Assembly (NCBI RefSeq): GCF_029893365.1
Contig: NZ_JARXUZ010000001.1
Span: 3,162,001-3,226,000 of the forward strand
DNA from: Cryobacterium sp. CG_9.6
GTDB lineage: Bacteria; Actinomycetota; Actinomycetes; Actinomycetales; Microbacteriaceae
Reading direction: 5' to 3'
DNA length: 64,000 nt
Below are positions 7,601 through 17,200 of the stretch, piece after piece. The stretch's first letter is position 1, and every line of letters begins with the position of its first letter. The notes beneath the pieces were generated by a model. It did not search any database. It was not told the DNA's origin and saw only the letters and a list, made by a program, of their open reading frames with translations. Made by a program: the position numbers and the translations under genes.

Positions 7601-8284
7601 CTCAGATCGAGTCAGTGACCGCTGACGCAGCCGAGCAGGTCGCGTCAGCTGCCGCCCGCGCCAACCGGGCCGAGACCGCCATGCATGAGGCCGAAGCCAA
7701 TCGGGCCGAGGCCGACGCGGCCGCTGAGGAATCCGCCGCCCAGGTCGACGACCTCTGCACCGCCCTCAAGGCACTCGAGCAGCGTGCGGCCACCTTGGAG
7801 AAGGATCTGGTCATCGCGCGTGAGTATCCCGAACGGGCCACCGCAGAGATCGCCACGCTGACAGACCAGAAGGCCGCTCTGAGCGCCGAGAACACAGCAA
7901 CGACAGGCACAGCTAGTCGAGGCCCGGGAGATCGTCACAACGACCGCAACGGCCAAGGACGAGGCACTGGCGGCCGCGCGGGACGCGGCCGTGCGTGCGG
8001 ACGCCGCCACGGCGCGCGCCGAACGCGCCGAGGCGGAGGCTACGAGCACCCGCGGCCAGCTTGACCAGGTCCGGACCGAGCGAGAGAGCGCACGGGCGGA
8101 AGCGCTCGTGCTCACCGGGCGCTTAGCAACGGTAACCAGCGAACGCGACAGCGCCACGGCCGAGACCGCGAGGGAGCGTTCCTATGTCGAGCAGCGAGTC
8201 ACAGACGTGCGGGCCGCCTACGAGCAGCAAATTGCCCTGCTGCGCGCCGACCTGGAGCAGTCACGGAGGAACGGGCGCGAATAA
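7522..8284 (+). pseudogene. KfrA-like plasmid coiled-coil protein, frameshifted and lacking its N-terminus
   Basis: Frame one (from ATG 7522) gives a long alanine/glutamate-rich coiled coil (VTADAAEQVASAAARANRAE, EESAAQVDDLCTALKALEQR) up to about 7890, ending at SAEN. A one-base shift near 7886-7893 continues it in the next frame as QQRQAQLVEAREIVTTTATA and on to DLEQSRRNGRE at 8284. KfrA proteins of plasmids and integrative elements have an N-terminal DNA-binding domain before such a coiled coil. That domain is absent here and the upstream DNA codes on the other strand. It is therefore a remnant of a plasmid-type gene, supporting a mobile origin for the region. Confidence 0.65.
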
Positions 8285-8446
8285 CGGCTCAGTGCGGTAG
8301 AACAGGCGTCGCCGCGAGGACCGCGAACGCGATCCCGCTTCTCCGGGGGGTGGTGCATCGCTACTGCCCGAATTTGTCACCCCATCCGACTGGGACGAGA
8401 GGCATGGCTAATCTTGAGCAGCTGACATACGGCTAAATTTGCAGGT

Positions 8447-9202
8447 GTGAGTGGAAAAAAGTCGAAGGAAGCACGACGCGCAGAGCGGCAACGTCCCGCA
8501 TATCTCGTGAATGCGCGGTTCGCGAACGAATCGGCAGACCGGGTGCTTGCCGTCGACGCTTCCCGAGTGCCACTCAGCCGAACAAACCAGTTCATCGTCG
8601 GGTGGCTACGTGCGTCCTTCGAGCAGAGCAGAGTCATCGCCACGCTGACAGCAGCAAACATGGCTCCGGCAGCCGCTCCCAACCGACGAATGTTTGCGGA
8701 GATAGCGCTCCGATTGCATTGGCTTCACGATCTTGCGCCGGAGGATCGCGCGGGGGCAGTGGACGCAATGCTCGAACACGAACGCGAGCAGACCGTGAAA
8801 ACTCTCGAACATATGCGGGTCATGGGCTGGGACAGCTCTGTTGACCTGACTGACATGAACGCGTTTGTTTTGGATGAGACCAAGAACGGTCGCATCAAAG
8901 ACCAAGCGCGGAAAATTGCCGCGGCAGCCCACTCCACTGACGTAAAGAACGCAGGGCTCTTTCGAGCATGGCGCGAGGAGTCCTCGTATGCGCACGCCTC
9001 AGGGTTTCTGGCCGGTGCATATGCACCGGCCAGTAACAACACGCTAGGAGAGGGAAATCCCCCGGTCAGTGATCCTGACCTGGAGGCCCACCGCCTGGTG
9101 ACTCTTTTCGTAGTTACACTCGCGCACCGACTTCTCATCGAGAATCAGACAGCAGAGGAAGTCGCGATGTCGTTTGTCGATGCCTTTTTCCAGGTTCAAT
9201 AA
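8447..9202 (+). CDS. DUF5677-like helical protein, unknown function
   Basis: The protein has 251 aa with a GTG start. The first 25 residues are basic (SGKKSKEARRAERQR). The core is helical, with the pattern of DUF5677-type proteins: NRRMFAEIALRLHWLHDL in the middle and RAWREESSYAHASGFLAG later, a conserved-looking histidine in each. No signal peptide or membrane segment is seen. A TAAATT -10-like motif at 8434-8439 lies just upstream with no clear ribosome binding site, so a leaderless start is possible. Related proteins are scattered in bacterial islands, and I infer no activity. The family call is tentative. Confidence 0.5.
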   Translation: MSGKKSKEARRAERQRPAYLVNARFANESADRVLAVDASRVPLSRTNQFIVGWLRASFEQSRVIATLTAANMAPAAAPNRRMFAEIALRLHWLHDLAPEDRAGAVDAMLEHEREQTVKTLEHMRVMGWDSSVDLTDMNAFVLDETKNGRIKDQARKIAAAAHSTDVKNAGLFRAWREESSYAHASGFLAGAYAPASNNTLGEGNPPVSDPDLEAHRLVTLFVVTLAHRLLIENQTAEEVAMSFVDAFFQVQ

Positions 9203-9236
9203 GCAGCAGGCCCGTCACGAGGGCGTCGACGTGAAC

Positions 9237-9506
9237 CTAGGGGCGGCCCAGGATCTCCCGGACTCCGATTTGGATATTCTCGCCGAAAATCCACGCCTGT
9301 GCTGAGTCAGTGTATGGCAAACGGCATTGGAGGTCACCAGTCTCCTTGTCGAAGGAGTAGTCGGCTTCCCACGTCTGTTTTCCCGAGGCCGACTTGAACG
9401 TCGCGCGGACACGAAAGCCCTGCACTGAGACGTCCTTAAGGCGTGCCATATTCCAAGTTGAGGCGTCCACGACCGCGCGAAAGTTAGAATCCGTCAATTC
9501 CGCCAT
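9237..9506 (-). CDS. Small cytoplasmic protein (89 aa), unknown function
   Basis: ATG at 9506-9504 has a strong GGAGAAGG about 6 bp upstream. The sequence (ELTDSNFRAVVDASTWN, RVRATFKSASGKQTWEADYS) is compact and mostly beta by inspection, with no membrane segment and no cysteine pattern beyond C81-like single residues. It is convergent with the DUF5677-like gene, with a 34-bp gap. I recognise no family. A single-domain accessory protein of the island fits. Confidence 0.55.
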   Translation of the reverse strand: MAELTDSNFRAVVDASTWNMARLKDVSVQGFRVRATFKSASGKQTWEADYSFDKETGDLQCRLPYTDSAQAWIFGENIQIGVREILGRP

Positions 9507-9741
9507 TAGGCACCTTCTCCGTCACCGCCGAACCGAGCAATCCTCCTAGAATCCTAGCCGCCGCGACGATCCGTAACGTCAGCCCTGAGTACCAGCGGCA
9601 CGGGCGACCCCCTAACCACCGCAGGCGAGGTCACGCGCAGAGCTTTTCCCGAACTCAACTCTAGAGCGGAGTCGGTCAGCATCCGGGCAAAAAGAAAGGC
9701 CCCGTAACCAGTAAAATTCCGGGTCAAAAAGTTTTTATGTG

Positions 9742-9779
9742 TAGCGGGAGCGGGAATTGAACCCGCGACACCACGATTA
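9742..9779 (-). pseudogene. 3' half of a tRNA gene, broken in the anticodon loop
   Basis: The minus strand reads TAATCGTGGTGTC, then a canonical T-arm (GCGGG-TTCAATT-CCCGC), then a 3' acceptor strand TCCCGCT with discriminator A. No proper anticodon 5' half or D-arm follows to the right. The bases beyond 9779 give an acceptor-like AGCGGGG at 9805-9799, but the spacing is about nine bases too short for a full tRNA. A break inside the anticodon loop is typical of tyrosine-recombinase attachment sites. It also coincides with the change from island to backbone DNA. Confidence 0.55.
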
Positions 9780-10547
9780 GCCGGCCCTAGAAGCGCTGCC
9801 CCGCTTCACCCGTGGCGTCGGCTCCCGGCCCCATTCGGCAGCTCGATAGCACGCTCATGCGTCCAGCCGCGGCAGTCGTCGTGGGACAGGCGCGAGCCCT
9901 CAGGAGAAGCACCCGTGAAGTACCGGTTTTAAAAAGCAGAATTCCCTGCGGATTTCCCTGAACTCCCGCGGATTTACGCGGATCTCCGGTGGATGGAAGC
10001 GTGTACCGTTCGTATCGCCGGATTCTCAACCTTTGCGACTCTGCTCGCACCCACGATAAGTATGTGTACAGAAGTGCAAACCCCTCCCAACTCCCTTGAT
10101 TTTGTGCGCGCCCAGGGGGTTCCTGAACTTGAGTTGTTGTCGCGAAAATTGTGTATGACGCTTGAACGTCAATATGCCTGCTTCCCTTCTTTCGTATGGG
10201 CCGCACCGCTTCCGGACCACTACACATTACGACGACGGTGAATGTGTAAGGGTGTGTATTCGAGAGACACGAACCACACAGCAGATTCCCAGACATGTTG
10301 GGCGTGTCGAGCAGACGTATCCCCGTGCGCATATCGGTAGCGAACCGTGGCCGTGACCAATGCGAGGACGTCGAATCGGCTGCTCTCGAGCCGCCACAGA
10401 GCACGATGGGGGTCGTCGCCAGGAAGGCACAGGTTACGCGGCAGTTATGTGGTTCACCACTCACCGCATGCCTCAACTCGCACTTGCTCACACCCACTCA
10501 CAGATGTTCCGTTACCGCTGCGTTACCGCTGGGTCAATCCCGGCAAA
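9780..10547. other. Intergenic DNA without an identifiable gene
   Basis: None of the reading frames across this stretch looks coding. A short tandem of CGTTACCGCTG occurs at about 10510-10532. A TGTGTACAGAAGTGCAAA string near 10063-10081 resembles motifs at 29-61, which is possibly coincidental. I see no integrase gene or remnant. Confidence 0.5.
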
Positions 10548-10548
10548 G

Positions 10549-10595
10549 AAAAACCCCCTACTTCCCAGTTAAACACTGGAATGTAGGGGGTTTTT
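10549..10595 (-). terminator. Long hairpin terminator downstream of tRNA-Ser
   Basis: AAAAACCCCCTAC pairs with GTAGGGGGTTTTT, enclosing an inner CCCAGT/ACTGG stem. The poly-T/poly-A flanks make it usable on both strands. It lies 3 bp from the tRNA 3' end. Confidence 0.85.
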
Positions 10596-10597
10596 CG

Positions 10598-10687
10598 TGG
10601 CGGTACCGGTGGGATTTGAACCCACGGTGGAGTCTCCCCCACACGACTTTTCGAGAGTCGCACCTTCGGCCGCTCGGACACGGTACC
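10598..10687 (-). tRNA. tRNA-Ser (anticodon CGA)
   Basis: The acceptor stem GGTACCG pairs with CGGTACC, followed by discriminator G and an encoded CCA. The anticodon stem CGACT/AGTCG holds loop CTCGAAA, giving anticodon CGA. A long class II variable arm (GTGGGGGAGACTCCAC) and T-arm GTGGGTTCAAATCCCAC follow. It reads UCG codons. It marks the first clear backbone gene to the right of the island. Confidence 0.95.
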
Positions 10688-10771
10688 GAGGGAGAGCTTA
10701 GTTCACTCTGCGCCCCCGCGCGAATTGAGATTGACCGGCGACTTCTCACCCTCGCGTTGTATTCTCGGCGG

Positions 10772-11557
10772 ATGCGAAAATTGACCTCGGGCATCCGCTC
10801 TCTCGTGATCACGGCCGGTATTGGTGTGGCCGCTGGTATGCGTCTGAGGAGCTTTCGCGAGCGTCTGGCGGCCGATTCCGCGGCGCTGAATGACACGCTT
10901 CCGGTACACTCGCTCTGGTGGCGCACCCATGCCAAGGAGCGTGGCGAGCTACTGTACGTGGCCATCGGTGACAGCGCAGCGCAGGGCATTGGCGCCAGTC
11001 ACCCGGGCAACAGCTACGTGGGCATTCTGGCCGACCAAGTGCGCGTCGCCACGGGCCGCACGGTGCGCGTGATCAACCTGAGCGTGTCGGGGGCGACGGT
11101 TCGGCTCGCCGTGCAGGATCAGCTGCCGCGCTTCGCTAGGTTGTCCCCTGACCTCGTGACGGTAGCCATCGGCGCCAATGACATCGCCGACTGGGATGCC
11201 GCAGTGTTCGAAACCGGCATTCGTCGCGTGTTTGAGGCGCTGCCGTCCCATGCTCTCGTAGCGGAGCTACCCTGCTTTCACCTGCCGGCAGCCGAGCGCA
11301 AGGTGGCCGAGGCTAATCGCATTCTGCACATCGTGGCTGCCGAACGGGGTCTCACCGTGGTGCCCCTGCATGCGGTGACGAAGCGTCCGGGGATGCGCAG
11401 CGTCGCGACGCACGTGGCGAAGGACCTCTTTCACCCGAATGATCGCGGTTACCAGGTGTGGGCCGACGCATTTCGTCCGTCCCTCACAGCCAGCGTCGAA
11501 CAGCGTTTCACACCGACCGACACCCCCGAGCCCGAGAGTGTCCGAGGCCGCGGCTAG
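10772..11557 (+). CDS. SGNH/GDSL-family hydrolase, probably secreted or membrane-anchored
   Basis: I start at ATG 10772 (261 aa). The frame is open much further left, but that part runs through tRNA-Ser and its terminator. Residues 8-24 form a short hydrophobic segment (SLVITAGIGVAAGM). The SGNH blocks are visible: GDSAAQG (~65), the LSVSGATVR glycine block (~108), IGANDI (~133) and DLFHPNDRGY (~218), giving catalytic Ser, Asp and His. These enzymes are esterases or lipases, and the substrate cannot be told here. The last codon is used as the -10 element of the next gene, so SGNH and radA sit in tandem but radA has its own promoter. Confidence 0.8.
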   Translation: MRKLTSGIRSLVITAGIGVAAGMRLRSFRERLAADSAALNDTLPVHSLWWRTHAKERGELLYVAIGDSAAQGIGASHPGNSYVGILADQVRVATGRTVRVINLSVSGATVRLAVQDQLPRFARLSPDLVTVAIGANDIADWDAAVFETGIRRVFEALPSHALVAELPCFHLPAAERKVAEANRILHIVAAERGLTVVPLHAVTKRPGMRSVATHVAKDLFHPNDRGYQVWADAFRPSLTASVEQRFTPTDTPEPESVRGRG

Positions 11558-11560
11558 GCT
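11555..11560 (+). promoter_or_regulatory. -10 element of a leaderless radA promoter
   Basis: TAGGCT at 11555-11560 overlaps the TAG stop of the upstream hydrolase. The radA ATG begins 8 bases after the end of the hexamer, where transcription should start, and no ribosome binding site precedes it. Confidence 0.5.
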
Positions 11561-11567
11561 CGTTTAC

Positions 11568-12932
11568 ATGGCTAAACCCGTCTCCACCTTCCGCTGCACC
11601 GAGTGTGGCTGGACCACACCCAAATGGGCTGGCCGCTGCGGCGAGTGCCAGCAGTGGGGCACCGTGCAAGATGCCGGGCAGTCGGTGGGCATCATTCGCA
11701 GCCTCAAGGCCACCGTGCTGAGCGGCGAGGGCATCGCTCGCTCCATTACCCACGCCCAAACAGATGCCGCCGCGCACTGGCCCACCGGAATCAACGAATT
11801 CGATCGCGTGCTGGGCGGTGGAATCGTTCCCGGTTCCGTCATTTTGCTCAGCGGCGAGCCGGGCGTGGGTAAATCAACGCTCCTGCTCGAGGTGGCGTCG
11901 AAGGCCGCGGCCGCCAAGTCCCGGGTGCTCTACGTGAGCGCCGAGGAATCCGTGAACCAGGTGCGCCTGCGGGCCGAACGCACCAACGCTCTGCAGCAGG
12001 AACTTTACATCGCGGCCGAAACCGACCTCGGCATCATTTTGGGCCAGATCGACGCGATCAAACCCGACCTCCTCATTGTGGACTCGGTGCAGACGGTCTC
12101 CAGTGCGCTCTCCGACGGCTCCGCGGGGATGCCCAGCCAGGTGCGGGAGGTGGCATCCACTCTCATCCGCGTGGCCAAAGACCGTGATCTGCCGGTGCTG
12201 CTGGTGGGTCACGTCACGAAGGACGGCTCGATCGCGGGACCCCGCGTTCTCGAGCACCTGGTGGACGTGGTGTGCCAGTTCGAGGGCGACCGCCAGACCT
12301 CCCTGCGTTTTGTGCGGGCGCTCAAGAACCGCTTCGGCCCCACCGACGAGGTGGGCTGCTTCACCATGACCGGTGAAGGCATCGAAGAAGTCCCCGACCC
12401 CAGCGGCCTGTTTCTCAGTCGCGGCGCCGAACCGGTGTACGGCACCTGCGTCACGATCACCATGGAGGGCCGCCGCGCCATGCCGGTGGAGGTACAGGCG
12501 CTGGTCACAAAGACGTCGGCCCCGAACCCCCGCCGCGTCACGAGCGGAATCGATGCCGCCCGCGTGGCCATGCTGCTCGCCGTGCTGCAGGAGCGCGTGA
12601 AAATGGATCTCTCGGGAATGGACGTGTACGTGTCCACGGTTGGCGGCATCCGTCTCACCGAACCGGCCGCCGACTTGGCCATTGCCCTCGCCATCGCCTC
12701 GGCCATGACCGGGCTGGCTATCGGGCACGAGGTGGTGGCGTTCGGCGAAATCAGCCTTGCCGGCGAGATTCGCGGCACGTCCGCGGCCAAACAGCGAGCC
12801 AACGAGGCGAAACGACTGGGCTTCAGCACTCAAGTGGATGCCGTGAGCGGCTCCATCCAGTCGGCCGTGGCCTACGCACTCACCACCGGCCAGGACCCGC
12901 GCGATGCCGAACTCAACGAGGCCTTCCGCTAG
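11568..12932 (+). CDS. radA: DNA repair protein RadA
   Basis: The protein has 454 aa, the usual length. An N-terminal C4 zinc finger (CTECGWTTPKWAGRCGEC, residues ~10-27) is followed by the RecA-like ATPase with Walker A GEPGVGKST (~96), the family-specific KNRFG motif (LKNRFGPTDE, ~252) and a Lon-protease-like C-terminal domain. RadA is a DnaB-like branch-migration helicase that helps RecA extend heteroduplex during recombinational repair. An upstream in-frame extension inside the previous gene is rejected because the zinc finger starts right after this ATG. Expression is probably leaderless from TAGGCT at 11555. Confidence 0.95.
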   Translation: MAKPVSTFRCTECGWTTPKWAGRCGECQQWGTVQDAGQSVGIIRSLKATVLSGEGIARSITHAQTDAAAHWPTGINEFDRVLGGGIVPGSVILLSGEPGVGKSTLLLEVASKAAAAKSRVLYVSAEESVNQVRLRAERTNALQQELYIAAETDLGIILGQIDAIKPDLLIVDSVQTVSSALSDGSAGMPSQVREVASTLIRVAKDRDLPVLLVGHVTKDGSIAGPRVLEHLVDVVCQFEGDRQTSLRFVRALKNRFGPTDEVGCFTMTGEGIEEVPDPSGLFLSRGAEPVYGTCVTITMEGRRAMPVEVQALVTKTSAPNPRRVTSGIDAARVAMLLAVLQERVKMDLSGMDVYVSTVGGIRLTEPAADLAIALAIASAMTGLAIGHEVVAFGEISLAGEIRGTSAAKQRANEAKRLGFSTQVDAVSGSIQSAVAYALTTGQDPRDAELNEAFR

Positions 12933-12952
12933 AGAACTGCGCAGGCGCGGGG

Positions 12953-13411
12953 CTAGTCGAGGCTGCTGATGTCGTGGGCCGCGCCCTCGCCGGGCTGCTC
13001 GCCCAGCGCGCGCATGAGGTCGGCCGGGGCGGCCTGCATCACATGCGGACCGGCAATGTCGAAGAACACCATTTCGAGGGTGCTCTCGTGCACGGTGAGA
13101 AATTCGCGCAGCCACTGGCCGTCACCCACCATCACCTGCGGGTTGACGTCATCGGGCACCATTCGCGCGTAGTTCTCCGCGGATGAAAACAGCAAGAGCA
13201 TGCGCTTGTCGGTTCCCTCGCGACCAAAGACGCGCACCTGCTCAGCCTGCCCGTTCACCACGAGCTGCGGAATGATCATCACGTCATTGCGGAGCGCGTA
13301 GGCGACCGCCACCACGTCCTGGGCGGCGAGGGCCGCAGAAAGGGCCTCGGAGTGAGTGGGGGCGGCGGGCTCTTGGTCTGGGGAAAGCGAATCAGTCACC
13401 CCCTCATTCAA
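12953..13411 (-). CDS. SseB-like N-terminal domain protein
   Basis: The protein has 152 aa. After an acidic, proline-rich leader, residues ~27-140 match SseB-type proteins of actinobacteria: VYALRND-like VAYALRNDVMIIPQL, a strand with QVRVFGREG, MLLLFSSAENYARM and EFLTVHESTLEMVFFD. No signal peptide or membrane segment is seen. The biochemical role of this domain outside enterobacteria is unknown. It is convergent with radA, with 20 bp between the stops. The family call is moderate. Confidence 0.6.
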   Translation of the reverse strand: MNEGVTDSLSPDQEPAAPTHSEALSAALAAQDVVAVAYALRNDVMIIPQLVVNGQAEQVRVFGREGTDKRMLLLFSSAENYARMVPDDVNPQVMVGDGQWLREFLTVHESTLEMVFFDIAGPHVMQAAPADLMRALGEQPGEGAAHDISSLD

Positions 13412-13470
13412 TCAGGCTCAGTGGGGTAAAGTCTCACAACACCGAGTGAGCGCCAGGAGTCAACCAGACG

Positions 13471-14109
13471 TCAGTAGAGCAGCATCTGCTTCGGGCTCGA
13501 CGAGGCGATGCCGTCAACCGTGACGTTGAGATAGTACGAGGCACCACCGCCGGGAGCGGCGTCGCGCGTGGGTTCGGCGCAGGTGGCAACGGCGGAACGG
13601 GTGCGATCCCAGGTGATGGGTACCGAGGAGCTCACGGCAACACCGGGCTTAAGGGTTACCAGGGAATCGACGGCATCGGTCTGGCAGTCCGTTGAGGTCC
13701 AGTAGGTGTCGTTGCCGCTCGTGACCGTGAACACCTGCGCTGTTGTGCCGGCGTTGATCACGCACGTGTTGGTGCCGTTGTTGATAAGACTGAGCGACAG
13801 AAGCGGGAACTCCCCCGGGTTGTAGGAGCTCTTGTCGGTCAGAGCATCAACCGTGACGTTTTCGGGCGCGCAGGGAGCTCCATCGACAGCGGCCACGGGG
13901 GTCGGGGCGGGGCTCGTCGAGGCATCCGCTGCACTGCTCGACGGTTGCGTCGAGGAGTCTGCACCCGGTTCACCACTGCTGGACCCCGGTCTCACGACCA
14001 CCAACACAATGATGACCACAAGGGCGAGAAATCCGAGGAGAACTACAAGGCGACGGCGCCGGTATACCCTGCTGGATTGGCGGCCGATTGGCTGCTTGAT
14101 GGTCGACAT
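13471..14109 (-). CDS. Membrane-anchored extracytoplasmic protein, unknown function
   Basis: The protein has 212 aa. A basic cytoplasmic head (RQSSRVYRRRR) precedes one transmembrane helix (LVVLLGFLALVVIIVLVVV). A Ser/Pro-rich linker (~45-75) follows, then an external domain of about 140 residues with cysteines (APCAPENVT, TNTCVINAG, TDCQTD, ATCAEP) suited to two disulfides and an Ig-like beta fold. Similar single-pass proteins are common in Microbacteriaceae. I cannot assign a function. Confidence 0.6.
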   Translation of the reverse strand: MSTIKQPIGRQSSRVYRRRRLVVLLGFLALVVIIVLVVVRPGSSSGEPGADSSTQPSSSAADASTSPAPTPVAAVDGAPCAPENVTVDALTDKSSYNPGEFPLLSLSLINNGTNTCVINAGTTAQVFTVTSGNDTYWTSTDCQTDAVDSLVTLKPGVAVSSSVPITWDRTRSAVATCAEPTRDAAPGGGASYYLNVTVDGIASSSPKQMLLY

Positions 14110-14185
14110 GCCCCTAGGTTAACGATGTTGCCCACCCACACCCGGTAACAATGAGCGTGTCGGTGAGAATTACTCCGGAATTGGA

Positions 14186-14232
14186 GAGTGCGTGGTGACA
14201 ACCCGAGAATTTCCGGTTGTCACCACGCACTC
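14186..14232 (-). terminator. Strong hairpin after the nuclease gene
   Basis: Perfect 18-bp arms (GAGTGCGTGGTGACAACC at 14186-14203 and its complement at 14215-14232) flank an 11-base loop. It lies 54 bp downstream of the giant nuclease gene. There is no T-run, so termination may be Rho-assisted, or the hairpin may protect the 3' end of the mRNA. Confidence 0.6.
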
Positions 14233-14285
14233 CGAGAGCCGCAGACGGGCGTTATGCTCGTTGATCGGCGACTTCGGTACTGCTG

Positions 14286-17200
14286 TTACTTTTTGAGCCT
14301 CACGTCAGTCCAGCCGATCACGTCACCGTTGGCATTCTGAGCGGAGAGCGTCGTTGTGCCGGGCTTGAGCGTCTGGTCGAGGGTGACGCTCACGGTACCG
14401 TCAGCACTCACGAGCAACCATCCACCCAGGTTGTTGGCCTGCTTCTTCTCGAAGAGCCACACCGACACGTAGGTATCGGCGTACTCGGCGCCCACGTTGA
14501 CAACCACGGTGGCTCCGGCTCCATAGGAAGCCTTGTCGGTGTCGATGGCGTTCTTGAGCGCCTTCGTCAGCGATTTCTCAGCAACCGCGGTGGGCGCATC
14601 CACTGGCTCGGCGTTGACCGTCACCGCAGCGGCGAGGCGCACAACGGTGCCCGACGGTGCGGCGGTCATGGTGAGCACACTGTTTTCGACGGCGTCGGCC
14701 GGTACCGTCAGGGTGACGTTTGCCGTTCCAGCCGCGTCAACGGATGCCGTTCCCACGTCGATGCCATCCCAGCTGAGCGCCAGCTCCGTGTTCTTCGGGG
14801 AACCGAGCGAGGTGAGGTTGAGGTCACCCACTGTGAAGGAGACGGTGTCGCCCGGCTTCACGGCGGCGGTCGGTGCCCCCGTGATCGAGGCCTGGTTGGC
14901 CTTGAAGGACGGCGCCAGGTTCGGGTTGTTCTGGAGGTAGGAGACCCAGGCGTCCCGGTCCACGAGACCCGAGTCACGAGTGTTGGTTCCGTTTCGGAAC
15001 TCACGGAAGTTATCGCCACCCGTGAGGAGGAAGTTGAACGAACCGATGCGGTAGCTCGTTGCCGCATCAAGCGCCACGCCGTCAATCCAGATGCCCGTGA
15101 TGCGGTCGCCCGCGGCCCGGGTCTGGTCGAACGTGTAGTTGACGTTGTCGCTCAGACCCAGCTGCAGGAACGGTCGGCTCGGAATCGTGCCGTCCGCGTT
15201 GGTCTGCCACTGCTGCTCCAGAACGGTCTTGAACTGCGCGCCGGTGAGGCTCGTGGTCCAGAGGTTGTTCAGGAACGGGAGCACCGCGTTCGCCTCGGCG
15301 TACGTGATCACACCATCAGGAGCGAACGAGAGATCCGCGCGCATTCCACCCGGGTTGACGATGCCAATTTCGGCCCCGCCAATGGTGGGGTCGGCCAGCG
15401 ATGCCCGCAACGAGTTCGCGACCAGGCTACCCATGGTGGAGGGAGCCATCCGGTTCTCGGCGCACGGAGCCACTCCACCCAGGCAGGCCCGGGTGATGTC
15501 GGCGGTCAATGTTCCGACCGGCACGTTGCCGAGCACGGCTGCCTGAGCCAGCGCAGCGTTCGTGATCGTCTGCACTTCGGCAACACGCGGGTACGTGGCC
15601 ACCAGTTCGGCGTCGAGCGCCGCGCTGGTCACCCCGGTGGCGGGAACAACGCGCTTCACGTTGCGGTTCGTCACCGTGGTGGTGTCACCCGAGATGGAGT
15701 CGTAGTTGAGAACAACCTGACCGATGTTTTCGCCGTAGCTGCCTGTCTGCAGCACCGGGCGGGTCACGCCGTCGGCGGCACCGGGAACGGGTGCATCCCA
15801 CGCGTACTGCTTGTGCGTGTGACCGGTGAAGATGGCGTCGACCTCAGCCGACGTTCCGTTCACGATGTTCTCGAAGGCACTGCCGGTGAGGGCGAGTTCC
15901 TGCTCGAGGGTGGCACCATCGGGGGTGCCTGCTCCGGCGCCCTCGTGGTACTCGGCGATGAGGACATCCGCTTCACCGTTTGACTCGTCACCATCGGTGA
16001 GAGCGGATGCGACGCGGTTGACGGCCTCGACCGGGTTACCGAAGCTCAGCGTCGCGATGCCGTTGGGTGAGACGAGAGACGGGGTCTCCTCGGTGACGGC
16101 GCCGATCACTCCGACCCGCACACCGTCGACCAGGATGATCTCGAACTCCTGCATGGCCGGCGTCGTGGTGCCGGCGAGGTAGACGTTGGCTCCGAGGTAG
16201 CTGAAGTTGGCGGCGTCGGCCACTCGACCCTGCAGGTCGGCGAAGCCCCGGTCGAACTCGTGGTTTCCCACGCCCGACGTCTTCAGGTCGAGCGCGTTGA
16301 GCATGTCGATCGTGGGCTGGTCGTTCTGCGACGATGACGCGAACAGCGACGCGCCAATGTTGTCGCCGTCGGAGAGGAACAGGGTGTTGTCGTCTCCGTA
16401 CTCGGCACGCAGCTTCTCCACGGTTCCGGCGAACTTGACGGTGTTGGCGTCAATACGGCCGTGGAAGTCGTTGATGTTGAGCAGGTTCAGCTCGACATTG
16501 CTCGAAATGTTCAGGCCCAGCACAACCGGGTCGTGGTCCGAGGAACGGTAGGCATCTGCTGCGTAGAAGTCGGTGACGTTGCTGTTGTACCGGCTGTACT
16601 CGAGGGCGACCGACTCCACAGAGTTGATGTTCCACACGTCGACGTCGTTCACCGTGGCATCCGCTTCGGGGGAAGCGAACACGTGGTCGAGCGAACCGAC
16701 GGTGCCGCCGTAGGCGTAGGTGTACTCGCCGCTCTTGGCCTCCTGGTTGATGAAGCCGGCGTCCGTGATGACCTTGATCGGGTCTTCCTGGTCGTAGGCG
16801 TTGAAGTCACCGGTGAGGAACACGCGGTCGATGCCGGTGCTGGTCGTGAGACCGTTGGCGAAGTCGACGAGGGCCGTGGCCTGGTTGACGCGAGAGGCGT
16901 TGGATGCGCCCTGACCGTCTCCCATATCGGCGTCGACGCCCGAGCCGGAACCCTTGCTCTTGAAGTGGTTGACGATGGCAAGAAAACGGCTGCCCTCGTC
17001 GCCGGGCAGCTGGAATGCCTGCGCGAGCGGCTGGCGTGCGTTGCTGAAGGCTGCGGAACCGGTGAGGATCGTGGAGGCGCCCACGGTCTCGACGGTGCCC
17101 ACCTTGTAGATGAACGCGGTGCGGATGACGTCTTCGGTGGCGGGAAGCGTGGCGGGCGAGGCGACGAATGCCCAGACCGTGCTGCCAGCGTCGGCGTTGA

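Noticed and set aside
9742..9805. Complete short tRNA using AGCGGGG at 9799-9805 as the 5' acceptor
   Set aside because: The acceptor could pair, but the interior is about nine bases too short and shows no D-arm or anticodon arm.
9787..10497. 236-codon minus-strand ORF between the island and tRNA-Ser
   Set aside because: It is low-quality sequence with no domain and probably open by chance.
10295..10771. N-terminal extension of the SGNH hydrolase
   Set aside because: The extension runs through the terminator and tRNA-Ser on the other strand; the real start is ATG 10772.
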